In this document: positions 1 through 6,716 of the stretch, piece by piece
Layout: each line of letters starts with the position of its first letter
Numbering within the stretch: position 1 is the stretch's first letter
Origin: JAXGPP01 sp964436865
Lineage (GTDB): Bacteria; Planctomycetota; Planctomycetia; Pirellulales; Thermoguttaceae
Assembly: GCA_964436865.1 (NCBI GenBank)
Contig: CAYTFK010000095.1
Location: 1-20,259, forward strand
Direction of reading: 5' to 3'
Length of the DNA: 20,259 nt
Translations under genes and position numbers: made by a program
The notes under the pieces: generated by a model
What the model saw: only the letters and a program-made list of their open reading frames with translations
What the model was told of the DNA's origin: nothing
Databases searched by the model: none

Positions 1-1155
1 CAGCCGGTTGTCGGGCGTAACGTGAAACCGGCCGGCACTGGGCACTTCGTCTGAAACTCCCTCCTCGGCGATGGCCAGCGTGCGGCGCACGAGCACCTCG
101 CCGCCGCGCAGCACGGCATAGTTGAGCGCATGCGATTGTTTTTCCCCAGGAAAGAACTTCTCGCGAAGCCGCGTGTCGATCGCCCGCTCGGTCCACAGCA
201 GGTGCACCCGGCCGTCCGGCCCCACCCATAGGTCCCCAGGCATGATCCAGCCGGCGGTTTTGTCTCGGCTGGCAATCTCGATCCACTCGTGGAACTTGCC
301 GCCGGCGATGTTGTCTGTCCAGGTGTAGAACAGCCGGCGGAAGTCGTAGTCCCAGTCCCGGCCCGTCAGTTCCTTCTTGTAGGCCCGCCACGCCTCGTAC
401 GGCTCCTGGATGTCGCTCACGCCGCAGAAGTGCACCGCGCGGTCTTTGACCGCCACATTCGGGTAGCAGACGCGAATTGGCTGCGGCCGGTCATACTCCG
501 CGCCCCATGGCCAGACAAGCCTCCCGGCCTTCCAGCCGCCGGCGGCTGTACGGAACGCCCATTCGGCGTGCGTATAACCGATGTTCTGGAAGAGGATCAG
601 TTCCTTCCGCGGCCCGTCGGCCGCGAAGCTGCGGTAAGAGTGTTCCGAGAATGGGGGCGAACCATCCCACTGTGGCAGCAACGTCTCGCCGGGTGACGCA
701 GGAGCAGACGCCTGAAACTGGAGAATCTCCGGCCGCGCGGGACCGCTATGAGCATCCGGCCCTGTGAGCGTCGGGTTCGTCGACAGGAACATTCGACCGT
801 CCGGGAATGCGACGATCGGGCAAGGCTCCCGGGTGCGGCCGCGCTCGTCGGCATGCTCCAATTTCCAGGCATTCCCGTCCCGGCGAAACAAGAGCCAGCG
901 GCAGTTATTCAGCGGTTTCGCATCGGCCAGCGTCTCCAGCCCGCTGGCATACACGTCGTCGCCAATCCGCACCAAGCAAGTCGATCCGCTGCACCACATC
1001 GGCCCCGCGCCGTTGTCGGCCGCCGTATAGTGGTAAACATCCGCCTCGACCTCGACCACCGACTGTACCGCTGCGCATTGGCTCGGGACGGACAGGTCCA
1101 ATGCGGACCAGACTACGGCGATTACAGTCGCAACGCACCACGGTTTGACGGTCAT
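1..1155 (-). CDS. Secreted BNR/sialidase-like beta-propeller protein, 3' end beyond window
   Basis: An open frame runs leftward from ATG at 1155 to the window edge without a stop: 385 codons, C-terminus missing. AGGGAGA lies 8 bases upstream of the ATG (1164-1170), which supports this start. Residues 1-28 look like a Sec signal peptide (basic start, then a V/A-rich core ending near QCAA), so the product is probably exported. The body has repeated propeller-like strands such as FPDGRMFLSTNP and VGPDGRVHLLWTERA, typical of BNR/sialidase-fold repeats, and many aromatic residues suited to sugar binding. I see no diagnostic catalytic set, so a glycosidase, lyase or binding role cannot be separated. 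It is divergent from the DUF1080 gene, with 218 bases between the starts, which suggests a shared carbohydrate-degradation theme. The ORF and signal peptide are clear; the fold is inferred from short motifs. Confidence 0.75.
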   Translation of the reverse strand, partial: MTVKPWCVATVIAVVWSALDLSVPSQCAAVQSVVEVEADVYHYTAADNGAGPMWCSGSTCLVRIGDDVYASGLETLADAKPLNNCRWLLFRRDGNAWKLEHADERGRTREPCPIVAFPDGRMFLSTNPTLTGPDAHSGPARPEILQFQASAPASPGETLLPQWDGSPPFSEHSYRSFAADGPRKELILFQNIGYTHAEWAFRTAAGGWKAGRLVWPWGAEYDRPQPIRVCYPNVAVKDRAVHFCGVSDIQEPYEAWRAYKKELTGRDWDYDFRRLFYTWTDNIAGGKFHEWIEIASRDKTAGWIMPGDLWVGPDGRVHLLWTERAIDTRLREKFFPGEKQSHALNYAVLRGGEVLVRRTLAIAEEGVSDEVPSAGRFHVTPDNRL

Positions 1156-1282
1156 CCTGGCGGTCTCCCTGAGGAAAGAGGTTCTGCCGTCCTGCCGCCG
1201 CTTCTGGCGTCATCGAGTAACGATCATAGTCCCCCGGCGGCACTCTTGTCACCATCCGCGTGCCCAGAGCCTCAGCGGCCGC

Positions 1283-1311
1283 TTGAAAACGGTTGCCTGC
1301 GGCCCCAAAAT
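1283..1311 (+). promoter_or_regulatory. Candidate sigma70-type promoter for the DUF1080/beta-helix unit
   Basis: TTGAAA (1283-1288) is followed by a 17-base spacer and CAAAAT (1306-1311). These match the -35 consensus at 5 of 6 positions and the -10 at 4 of 6. Transcription would begin near 1318, about 56 bases before the ATG at 1374. Planctomycete promoters are poorly defined, so this is only a candidate. Confidence 0.35.
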
Positions 1312-1373
1312 GACGGTGCGTGAGGCATGCGTTCTGTAATCGCGACCGTGAGCGACCTCTGGAGTATCCACCG

Positions 1374-2354
1374 ATGATGCGAGAATGGCTTTCCGGTCTT
1401 GTGTTGGCGACAGCTCTTGCCGGTCTGGTGGTCGCGGCCGAACCCCAGGCCGTTTTCACCGATCCGGCCCAGGCCGGACCCGATTTCGCCGTCCAGGGCG
1501 AGTACGTCGGCACGATCCAGACTGACGAAGGCGCAGAGAAGTGGGGGGCCCAGATCATTGCCCTGGGCGACGGGAAGTTCCGTGCGGTCGGCTATCCCGG
1601 CGGGCTTCCCGGCGACGGCTGGCAGGGCGGCGAACGGATCATGGCCGACGGCCAACGCTCGGGCGATGCGGTCGAGTTCACCGCCGGCGACGACGGGCGA
1701 GCGGCCTGGAAGGACGGCGTGCTGACCATTCCCGATGAGACGGGCGGCAGCCGCGGCAAGCTCGAAAAGGTCGAACGCAAGAGTTCCACGCTGTCGGCCC
1801 GGCCGCCGCAAGGAGCAGTGGTGCTCTTCGACGGCAGCACGGCAGACAAATTCGAGAGCGGCCGCATGACGGACGATGGCCTGCTCATCGAAGGAGCCAC
1901 GAGCAAGCAGAAATTCCAGAGCTTCTCGCTGCACCTCGAATTCCGCACCCCCTTCCAGCCTGAGGCCCGCGGCCAGGGCCGCGGCAACAGCGGTTTCTAC
2001 GCCCAGGGCCGCTACGAGGTGCAGATCCTCGACTCGTTCGGTCTTGACGGCGAAGACAACGAGTGCGGCGGCATCTACAAGATTGCGCGCCCCCGCGTGA
2101 ATATGTGCTACCCGCCGCTCGCGTGGCAGACGTACGACGTCGACTACACGGCCGCCCGCTACGAAAACGGGGGCAAGGTGGCCAACGCCAGGATTACCGT
2201 GAAACACAACGGCGTGCTGATCCACGAGAACGTTGAACTACCGCACGCCACCACCGCCGCGCCCGTCGCCGAAGGGCCCGATCCGGGGCCGATCTACCTG
2301 CAGGACCACGGCAACCCGGTGCGGTTCCGCAACATCTGGCTCATCGAGAAGTGA
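1374..2354 (+). CDS. Secreted 3-keto-disaccharide hydrolase domain (DUF1080) protein
   Basis: This 326-residue protein starts at ATG 1374, with GGAG 9 bases upstream (1361-1364). An ATG at 1377 is an alternative; an earlier in-frame start would put charged residues before the signal peptide. Residues 1-22 form a Sec signal peptide ending near VVAA. Residues about 147-326 match the 3-keto-disaccharide hydrolase family (DUF1080, Pfam PF06439), a jelly-roll glucanase-like fold: VVLFDGS near 149, GNSGFYAQGRYEVQILDS at 204-221, PPLAWQTYDV at 247-256 and a closing IYLQDHGNPVRFRNIW near 307-322. Residues 25-145 form an N-terminal region I do not assign. Known members cleave 3-keto-glycosides or related glycans outside the cytoplasm; the substrate here is unknown. 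The next gene begins a few bases after the stop, implying co-transcription. Confidence 0.9.
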   Translation: MMREWLSGLVLATALAGLVVAAEPQAVFTDPAQAGPDFAVQGEYVGTIQTDEGAEKWGAQIIALGDGKFRAVGYPGGLPGDGWQGGERIMADGQRSGDAVEFTAGDDGRAAWKDGVLTIPDETGGSRGKLEKVERKSSTLSARPPQGAVVLFDGSTADKFESGRMTDDGLLIEGATSKQKFQSFSLHLEFRTPFQPEARGQGRGNSGFYAQGRYEVQILDSFGLDGEDNECGGIYKIARPRVNMCYPPLAWQTYDVDYTAARYENGGKVANARITVKHNGVLIHENVELPHATTAAPVAEGPDPGPIYLQDHGNPVRFRNIWLIEK

Positions 2355-2359
2355 ACGCC

Positions 2360-3535
2360 ATGCGACGACCAACCATATTCCTCCTCGCTATGGCCTGCAC
2401 CGCCGTCGCCGCGGCCGCCGAATCAACGGTCAAAGTGGCCGGCGATGCCGCGCTGCGAGAGGCTCTGCGCCAGGCCAAACCGGGTGTTCGGATCGAAATC
2501 GCCCCGGGCAATTACCGGCCCGGTGTGTACCTGTCGAAGCTCCAGGGAACGGCGGCCAACCCGATCACAATCGACGCCGCCGACCCCGCCGCGCCCCCCG
2601 TGTTCGAAGGGGGCAGCGAAGGATGGCATCTCAGCGATTGTGCCTACGTCACGTTGAGAAACCTCGCCGTCCGCGGCCAGAGCGGCAACGGCATCAATGT
2701 CGACGACGGAGGCACGTTCGATACCCCGGCCCATCACATCGTGCTCGAAAAACTCCACATCTCCGATATCGGCCCCACCGGCAACCGCGACCCGATCAAG
2801 CTCTCCGGCCTCGACGATTTCGTCGTCCGCAACTGCGTGATCGAGCGCTGGGGCGGACAGGCCGTCGACATGGTCGGCTGCCACCGCGGCCTCATCGAAG
2901 GCTGCACGTTCCGCGGCCGCCTTGGCTACTACGACAACGCCGGCCCGCAGACCAAGGGCGGCTCGAGCCAGATCGTCATTCGCCGCTGTCTCTTCGAGGG
3001 CGCCATTGGCCGGGGAGTGAACATCGGCGGTTCCACCGATCTTCGGGTGTTTCGCCCTCAAGGTGCCAAGTACGAAGCTCGCGACATCGTGGTCGAGGGC
3101 TGCGTCTTCTTCGGCGGCCAGGCCCCGTTGGCGTTTGTCGGCGTCGATGGAGCCGTCGTACGCTACAACACCATCTATCGGCCCGAGCGATGGGTGCTCC
3201 GCATCCTCCAGGAGACAACCGAACCCGGTTTCGTCCCCTCGCGCAACGGCCGCTTCGAGCACAACCTGATCGTGTACCGCCGCGCCGACGTGCGGGATTT
3301 CGTCAACGTGGGGCCCCACACCCAGCCCGAGACCTTTCGTTTCGCCGAAAACCTTTGGTACTGCGAAGACCGCCCCAGCGACAGCCGGCCCGCGCTCCCG
3401 GTTGCCGAGACGGACGGCGTCTACGGCATCGATCCCAACCTCGCCAATCCGGACCGCGGCCAGTGGCAGCCCCAGGACCCCCGCGCTGCCCGGTTCGGCG
3501 CCGCCGCTTTGCCCGCAACGACAAAGGAACCTTGA
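2360..3535 (+). CDS. Secreted right-handed parallel beta-helix protein (polysaccharide lyase-like)
   Basis: I place the start at ATG 2360, with GAGAAG 8 bases upstream. A GTG at 2351 overlaps the previous stop and would add three residues. The product has 391 residues. Residues 1-20 are a signal peptide ending in an Ala run. The mature part shows the coil periodicity of parallel beta-helix proteins: RIEIAPGNYRPGVYL near 47-61, then rungs such as YVTLRNLAVRG, HIVLEKLHISD, FVVRNCVIERW, GLIEGCTFRG, IVIRRCLFEG and IVVEGCVFFGG, with stacked Asn/Cys positions. The N-terminal rung layout resembles chondroitinase B/alginate lyase-type proteins (PL6), but I cannot confirm a catalytic set, so the lyase call is tentative. 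Its position five bases after the DUF1080 stop suggests the two products act on the same extracellular glycan. Confidence 0.85.
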   Translation: MRRPTIFLLAMACTAVAAAAESTVKVAGDAALREALRQAKPGVRIEIAPGNYRPGVYLSKLQGTAANPITIDAADPAAPPVFEGGSEGWHLSDCAYVTLRNLAVRGQSGNGINVDDGGTFDTPAHHIVLEKLHISDIGPTGNRDPIKLSGLDDFVVRNCVIERWGGQAVDMVGCHRGLIEGCTFRGRLGYYDNAGPQTKGGSSQIVIRRCLFEGAIGRGVNIGGSTDLRVFRPQGAKYEARDIVVEGCVFFGGQAPLAFVGVDGAVVRYNTIYRPERWVLRILQETTEPGFVPSRNGRFEHNLIVYRRADVRDFVNVGPHTQPETFRFAENLWYCEDRPSDSRPALPVAETDGVYGIDPNLANPDRGQWQPQDPRAARFGAAALPATTKEP

Positions 3536-3665
3536 AAAGCTGCCTTCAGCTCCGAACAATGGGATGCGGCTCCACGGCAACTCGGTAGGGGGCGTGCTTG
3601 GACGCACCATGCCAAAACGCTTCCTGCATGCGAGCACGCAACCTGCGCACCTGACCGACGGTTCC

Positions 3666-4046
3666 ATGCCTGAATCATTCATCCTCATCCCCGGCCGTAC
3701 CAGCGAGCAGGGCTGCGGCATCAGCGAGGGGAAGTTCAAGGAGGAGTACCTCCGCGAGACTTCCGTTCTACAGGTCTCCCCGGAGGATCTCGAGCGCTTG
3801 CAGTTGCAGGAGGGAGATCGAGTTCGCCTCCGCAGCGAGGGTGGCGAGGTCGAGGTCTTCGTCGGCGCCGCCAAGAAAGGCGAACTGCCCCCCGGCGTGC
3901 TGTTCATCGCCTATGGCGACGTTTCCAGCCGTCTCATGACGGGCGACACCCACGGTTCCGGCATGCCGACGAGCAAGGGGATCGATGTGGAGTTGGAGAA
4001 GATCGGCAGCACCGCGGCCTCGACCGACGACAGGAGTCAGGCGTGA
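3666..4046 (+). CDS. fwdD: Formylmethanofuran dehydrogenase subunit D-like (molybdopterin dinucleotide-binding)
   Basis: This 126-residue protein matches FwdD/FmdD, the small molybdopterin-dinucleotide-binding domain (Pfam PF01568) that in archaea completes the cofactor pocket of FwdB. Visible hallmarks are IPGRTSEQG (8-16), LQLQEGDRVRLRSEGGEVEV (45-64, including the double-psi barrel GD turn), PPGVLFIAYGD (75-85) and THGSGMPTSKG (95-105). I chose ATG 3666 because archaeal homologues start just before the ILxxGRT strand. No strong ribosome site is visible, and an in-frame ATG at 3609 would add 19 residues that do not look conserved. The stop overlaps the fwdB start, so the two are translationally coupled. 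No membrane segment or signal is seen, so it is cytoplasmic. The family call is confident; which metal it helps bind is unknown. Confidence 0.85.
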   Translation: MPESFILIPGRTSEQGCGISEGKFKEEYLRETSVLQVSPEDLERLQLQEGDRVRLRSEGGEVEVFVGAAKKGELPPGVLFIAYGDVSSRLMTGDTHGSGMPTSKGIDVELEKIGSTAASTDDRSQA

Positions 4047-5377
4047 AACCAGCGGAATCACCGGCCCAAGCCGCCGCGTCGAGCGAGCTGAAGATCATCG
4101 AGGACGCGACCTGCACGTTCTGCGGCTGCGTTTGCGACGACATCGTGCTCAAAGTGCGCGACGACAAGATCGTCGAAGCGAAGAATGCCTGCGTGCTCGG
4201 CAAGGCCTGGTTCCTCCATCACGAGATCGAGGACCGGCCCGCTTGTCTCGTCGAGGGGCAGCCCGTCGATCTGGACCAGGGGATCGACCGCGCGGCGCGG
4301 ATCCTCGTCGAGGCCCGCTACCCGTTGGTCTACGGCCTGAGCGACACGACGTGCGAGTCGCAGCGAAAGGCCGCCGCTATCGCCGACCTGATTGGCGGAA
4401 CGATCGACACGACCACCAGCGTCTGCCACGGTCCGTCGGGTATGGCATTTCAGGGCGTTGGCGAAGTCACGGCTACCTTGGGCGAGATCCGCCACCGCGC
4501 CGACCTCGTGATCTACTGGGGAGGCAATCCGGCCGAGAGCCATCCGCGGCACTTCACCAAGTACTCGCTCATGCCCAAGGGGATCTTCGTCCCTCGCGGC
4601 CGCAAAGACCGCACCTGTGTCGTGGTCGATGTCCGCCGCACGAAAAGCGCCAAGGCGGCCGATATCTTCCTGCAGATCAAGCCCCGCAAGGATTTCGAGG
4701 CCCTCTGGACGCTGCGCGCCCTGGCCAAGGGGGTCGTGCTCGATGCCGCCCAGGTGGAAGAACAGACCGGCATCGCCCTGGCCGTCTGGCAGGACCTCAT
4801 GGACCGCATGAAGCGCGCCCGCTTCGGCGTACTGTTCTTCGGCATGGGCGTGACGATGACCCGCGGCAAGCACCTCAACAGCGAAGCAGTCCTGGCCCTG
4901 GTCCGCGACATGAACGACTACACGCGATTCGTCGCCAAGCCCGTCCGCGGCCACGGCAACGTCACCGGCGCCGACAACGTCGTTTCCTGGCGAACCGGAT
5001 ATCCCTTCGGCGTGAACCTCTCCCGCGGCTACCCACGGTTCAATCCGGGTGAATACACTTCGGCCGATATCCTGGCCCGCCGCGAAGCCGACGCGGCGAT
5101 GATCATCGCCAGCGACCCGATGGCCAACTTCAGCCAGCCGGCCCGCGAACATCTCGCCTCGATTCCGTTCATTGCCCTCGATCCCAAGGAGACTCCCACC
5201 ACTCGTGCCGCCACGGTTGCCTTCTCCACGGCGGTCTACGGAATCAACGTGCCCGGCACCGTCTACCGCATGGACGACGTCCCCATTCCCCTCCGCCCCG
5301 CTTTCCCATCCCCGCTCCCCAGCGACCTCGAAATCCTCACCCGGCTCGAACGCCGCATCCGCGGACTCCGCGCCTGA
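4043..5377 (+). CDS. fwdB: Formylmethanofuran dehydrogenase subunit B-like (FwdB/FhcB)
   Basis: It starts at GTG 4043 inside the fwdD stop (GTGA overlap), with AGGAG 6 bases upstream at 4032-4036. At 444 residues it is the usual length for FwdB/FhcB. Residues 24-31 read CTFCGCVC; C24, C27 and C31 with C50 (NACVLGK) make the N-terminal [4Fe-4S] ligand pattern. SVCHGPSG near 126-133 carries Cys128, equivalent to the Cys or Sec that ligands Mo/W in archaeal FwdB. Further family blocks are VIYWGGNPAESHPRHF (157-171) and VVDVRRTKSAKAAD (194-207). Archaeal enzymes reduce CO2 to formyl-methanofuran. Proteobacterial FhcB belongs to the formyltransferase/hydrolase complex and, to my knowledge, lacks the redox cofactors. 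The retained ligands and adjacent FwdD make a redox-active form possible here, by inference. Subunits A, C and the formyltransferase are not in the window. Confidence 0.92.
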   Translation: MKPAESPAQAAASSELKIIEDATCTFCGCVCDDIVLKVRDDKIVEAKNACVLGKAWFLHHEIEDRPACLVEGQPVDLDQGIDRAARILVEARYPLVYGLSDTTCESQRKAAAIADLIGGTIDTTTSVCHGPSGMAFQGVGEVTATLGEIRHRADLVIYWGGNPAESHPRHFTKYSLMPKGIFVPRGRKDRTCVVVDVRRTKSAKAADIFLQIKPRKDFEALWTLRALAKGVVLDAAQVEEQTGIALAVWQDLMDRMKRARFGVLFFGMGVTMTRGKHLNSEAVLALVRDMNDYTRFVAKPVRGHGNVTGADNVVSWRTGYPFGVNLSRGYPRFNPGEYTSADILARREADAAMIIASDPMANFSQPAREHLASIPFIALDPKETPTTRAATVAFSTAVYGINVPGTVYRMDDVPIPLRPAFPSPLPSDLEILTRLERRIRGLRA

Positions 5378-5487
5378 AGTGTCTCGCCAACTACGACTAT
5401 CCCACTCCTCATGCCTCTCAGGCCCGTCGAGCGTCCGGTGACAGTCCGGGTTGAAGCGCAGCGAGGGCCTCGCAATGGATCACACCC

Positions 5488-5673
5488 TCACTCCACGCCG
5501 TCCCGCCGCTCGGCGTATGCCTCGATCATGGCCGCCACCGCTTCATCGCAGGCGCGTTCTGCGGCCGTCCCGCCCTGGTTGGTCGCGGCGAGCAATGCCA
5601 GATCCCGTTCGGGGGCCAGCCACGCGACGCAGAACCACATGGTGTTGCTCCCAACCGGCGAGCCGAACCACGA
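5488..5673 (-). pseudogene. C-terminal remnant of a beta-lactamase-family serine hydrolase
   Basis: In one minus-strand frame, between an in-frame stop at 5674-5676 and a stop at 5488-5490, lie 61 codons reading GSNTMWFCVAWLAPERDLAL, then LAATNQGG and an Ala-rich helix. This is the typical end of secreted beta-lactamase-family (class C-like/PF00144) serine hydrolases, where a GSNT-type segment and the WLAPERD strand precede NQGG. The catalytic SxxK and YxN parts are absent, and no start with a ribosome site precedes it. I read it as a 3' gene fragment left by a deletion or rearrangement. A small membrane ORF overlaps it in another frame. Confidence 0.6.
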
Positions 5674-5827
5674 TCACCAGAACGGCGATCACGACAACAA
5701 TCTTCAGAAGCATGCGACCCGCGCTCGCCATGTGCGATCCCCGGAACTCACCGCGACACAGGCCTGCTGCCAAGGCGGCAAGCTGTTGGAGATGAGCGGT
5801 CTTCCCCCATTCTTCCGCTCTCTCCAT
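5543..5827 (-). CDS. Small one-TM protein, probably chimeric or truncated
   Basis: This 94-codon ORF has ATG at 5827, five bases after the stop of the DUF5668-like gene, with a GGGAGAG site in the end of that gene. Residues 41-57 form one strongly hydrophobic helix (KIVVVIAVLVIVVRLA). After it, the frame runs through the beta-lactamase remnant out of frame and gives Arg-rich sequence of no recognisable character. The first ~59 residues may therefore be genuine and the C-terminus an artefact of a breakpoint near 5665-5676. An internal ATG (residue 33) could also start a short membrane peptide. No family recognised; low confidence that this is a functional gene. Confidence 0.35.
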   Translation of the reverse strand: MERAEEWGKTAHLQQLAALAAGLCRGEFRGSHMASAGRMLLKIVVVIAVLVIVVRLAGWEQHHVVLRRVAGPRTGSGIARRDQPGRDGRRTRLR

Positions 5828-5832
5828 ACTGG

Positions 5833-6204
5833 TCAACTCTCCCTGTCTCGTGGTTCCGCGTCGGCGTCTTGAACGATCCATCGTGGAATCGGTATCGCCG
5901 GCATCCGGGCAACCAGGAGCAGCACACCGGTCAAAATTACCAGAAGAGGAACCTCCACATCGAAGCGCAGTCGACCGGTCTGCCGAAGGATCGAAAGCAT
6001 ACTGGCGAGAACGAAGAACGGGCCAATAACCACCGACACTTTGTCGATGCCGCCGATCGCGAAGGTCAAGAGACCGACAATCGCCAGTCCGAGCGTCCAC
6101 ACCCAATCGATGCCCGGCGCAACCCCAAGCGTGGTGAGCAGCCAACCCACGCCGACGGCGATCAGAAGCAGGGGGAGAATCAACGTCCGCTTGTCCGGCT
6201 TCAT
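5833..6204 (-). CDS. Small four-TM protein, DUF5668/LiaF-TM-like
   Basis: This 123-residue protein starts at ATG 6204, preceded by a strong GGGAGGG site at about 6 bases, which decides the start. It has four hydrophobic segments, near 7-26 (LILPLLLIAVGVGWLL), 33-52, 56-75 and 85-100, and a short charged C-terminal tail. The first segment followed by a GWLL turn resembles the DUF5668/LiaI-LiaF-type N-terminal transmembrane region common in small envelope-stress or hypothetical membrane proteins. No enzymatic motif is seen. Its ATG overlaps the stop of the upstream 75-codon ORF (ATGA), and another small ORF begins five bases downstream, so the three may be one transcript. Function unknown. Confidence 0.7.
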   Translation of the reverse strand: MKPDKRTLILPLLLIAVGVGWLLTTLGVAPGIDWVWTLGLAIVGLLTFAIGGIDKVSVVIGPFFVLASMLSILRQTGRLRFDVEVPLLVILTGVLLLVARMPAIPIPRWIVQDADAEPRDRES

Positions 6205-6428
6205 GCAAGCCCTCCCGTGCAAAACGATAAAACACAAACCTCCCGACAGAACATCTTTTCAATCGCCTCGAAATCATCCGCATCTTCTGCCCGAGTCGCA
6301 CAATCTCGCTGCCCCGCCCTTCTCTCGCGAGCGTCCCCCCCGATCTCGTCCGGAATTTGTTCCAGCACGCGATGGGTATCGGCCATCGGGGTCTCGAATT
6401 CCGGCAACAGCGTTTGGCTCAGAGGCAT
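6201..6428 (-). pseudogene. DinB-like N-terminus truncated to a 75-codon ORF
   Basis: ATG 6428 is preceded by GGGAGGA. The first ~28 residues (MPLSQTLLPEFETPMADTHR, then VLEQIPDE) resemble the first helix of DinB/YfiT-type four-helix proteins, where LLPEF, an E/M-A-xTR turn and LExxP are typical. The expected continuation (a W/PH-containing loop and the metal-ligand His residues) is missing: after residue 28 a six-G run on the minus strand leads into unrelated charged sequence ending at 6201. I read it as a broken gene, truncated or rearranged. The ORF is still open and its stop overlaps the next start (ATGA), so a short peptide could be made. DinB-family genes normally encode about 150-170 residues. 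Confidence 0.5.
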
Positions 6429-6654
6429 GGAGTCCTCCCTTGCGTTGCCTGGCGGTCAGCATGAACCGCATACCTTTCCGGCATAGCCTAGCCGGAATAG
6501 AGAAGATAGGGTATGCCAGTTCGCGACAGCAATAGCATCAGTGCTACCAAAATGATGCAGACGATGCTCCGGCAAGCGTCCGTCAATCGGGGGAGTAACA
6601 CCCGAAACTCGTCAGCTTCTCTGATCGGGCTAGGTGGCGACGGTAGAGGGCAGC

Positions 6655-6660
6655 TATAAT
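6655..6660 (+). promoter_or_regulatory. Perfect TATAAT -10 element upstream of the large secreted protein
   Basis: TATAAT matches the sigma70 -10 consensus exactly, in otherwise GC-rich sequence. Initiation would fall near 6667, about 50 bases before ATG 6717. No acceptable -35 hexamer sits at 16-18 bases and there is no TG extension, so an activator may be needed, or the match may be chance. Confidence 0.4.
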
Positions 6661-6716
6661 TCGCCATTTGTCAGGGGACGAAATCGACGGCTGTCGCACC
6701 TGCTTTGGGATCGCAA

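Noticed and set aside
748..1323. A 191-codon plus-strand ORF at the left end
   Set aside because: Antisense to the secreted propeller gene, which has a signal peptide and ribosome site; the plus frame has neither.
3538..3551. Hairpin AGCTG/CAGCT just after the beta-helix gene stop
   Set aside because: Five pairs without a T-run are too weak to call a terminator.
2233..3588. A 451-codon plus-strand ORF across the end of the DUF1080 gene and the beta-helix gene
   Set aside because: It is Arg/Pro-rich with no family signal, a shadow of the GC-rich third codon positions. The overlapping frames have signal peptides and clear folds.
2423..3907. A 494-codon minus-strand ORF antisense to the beta-helix and fwdD genes
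   Set aside because: It spans two recognised genes and the gap between them, has no domain signal, and its composition mirrors the sense strand.
6475..6497. Imperfect palindrome around CCGGCATAGCCTAGCCGG
   Set aside because: Only five base pairs match at each end and no T-run follows; this is expected by chance in GC-rich DNA.
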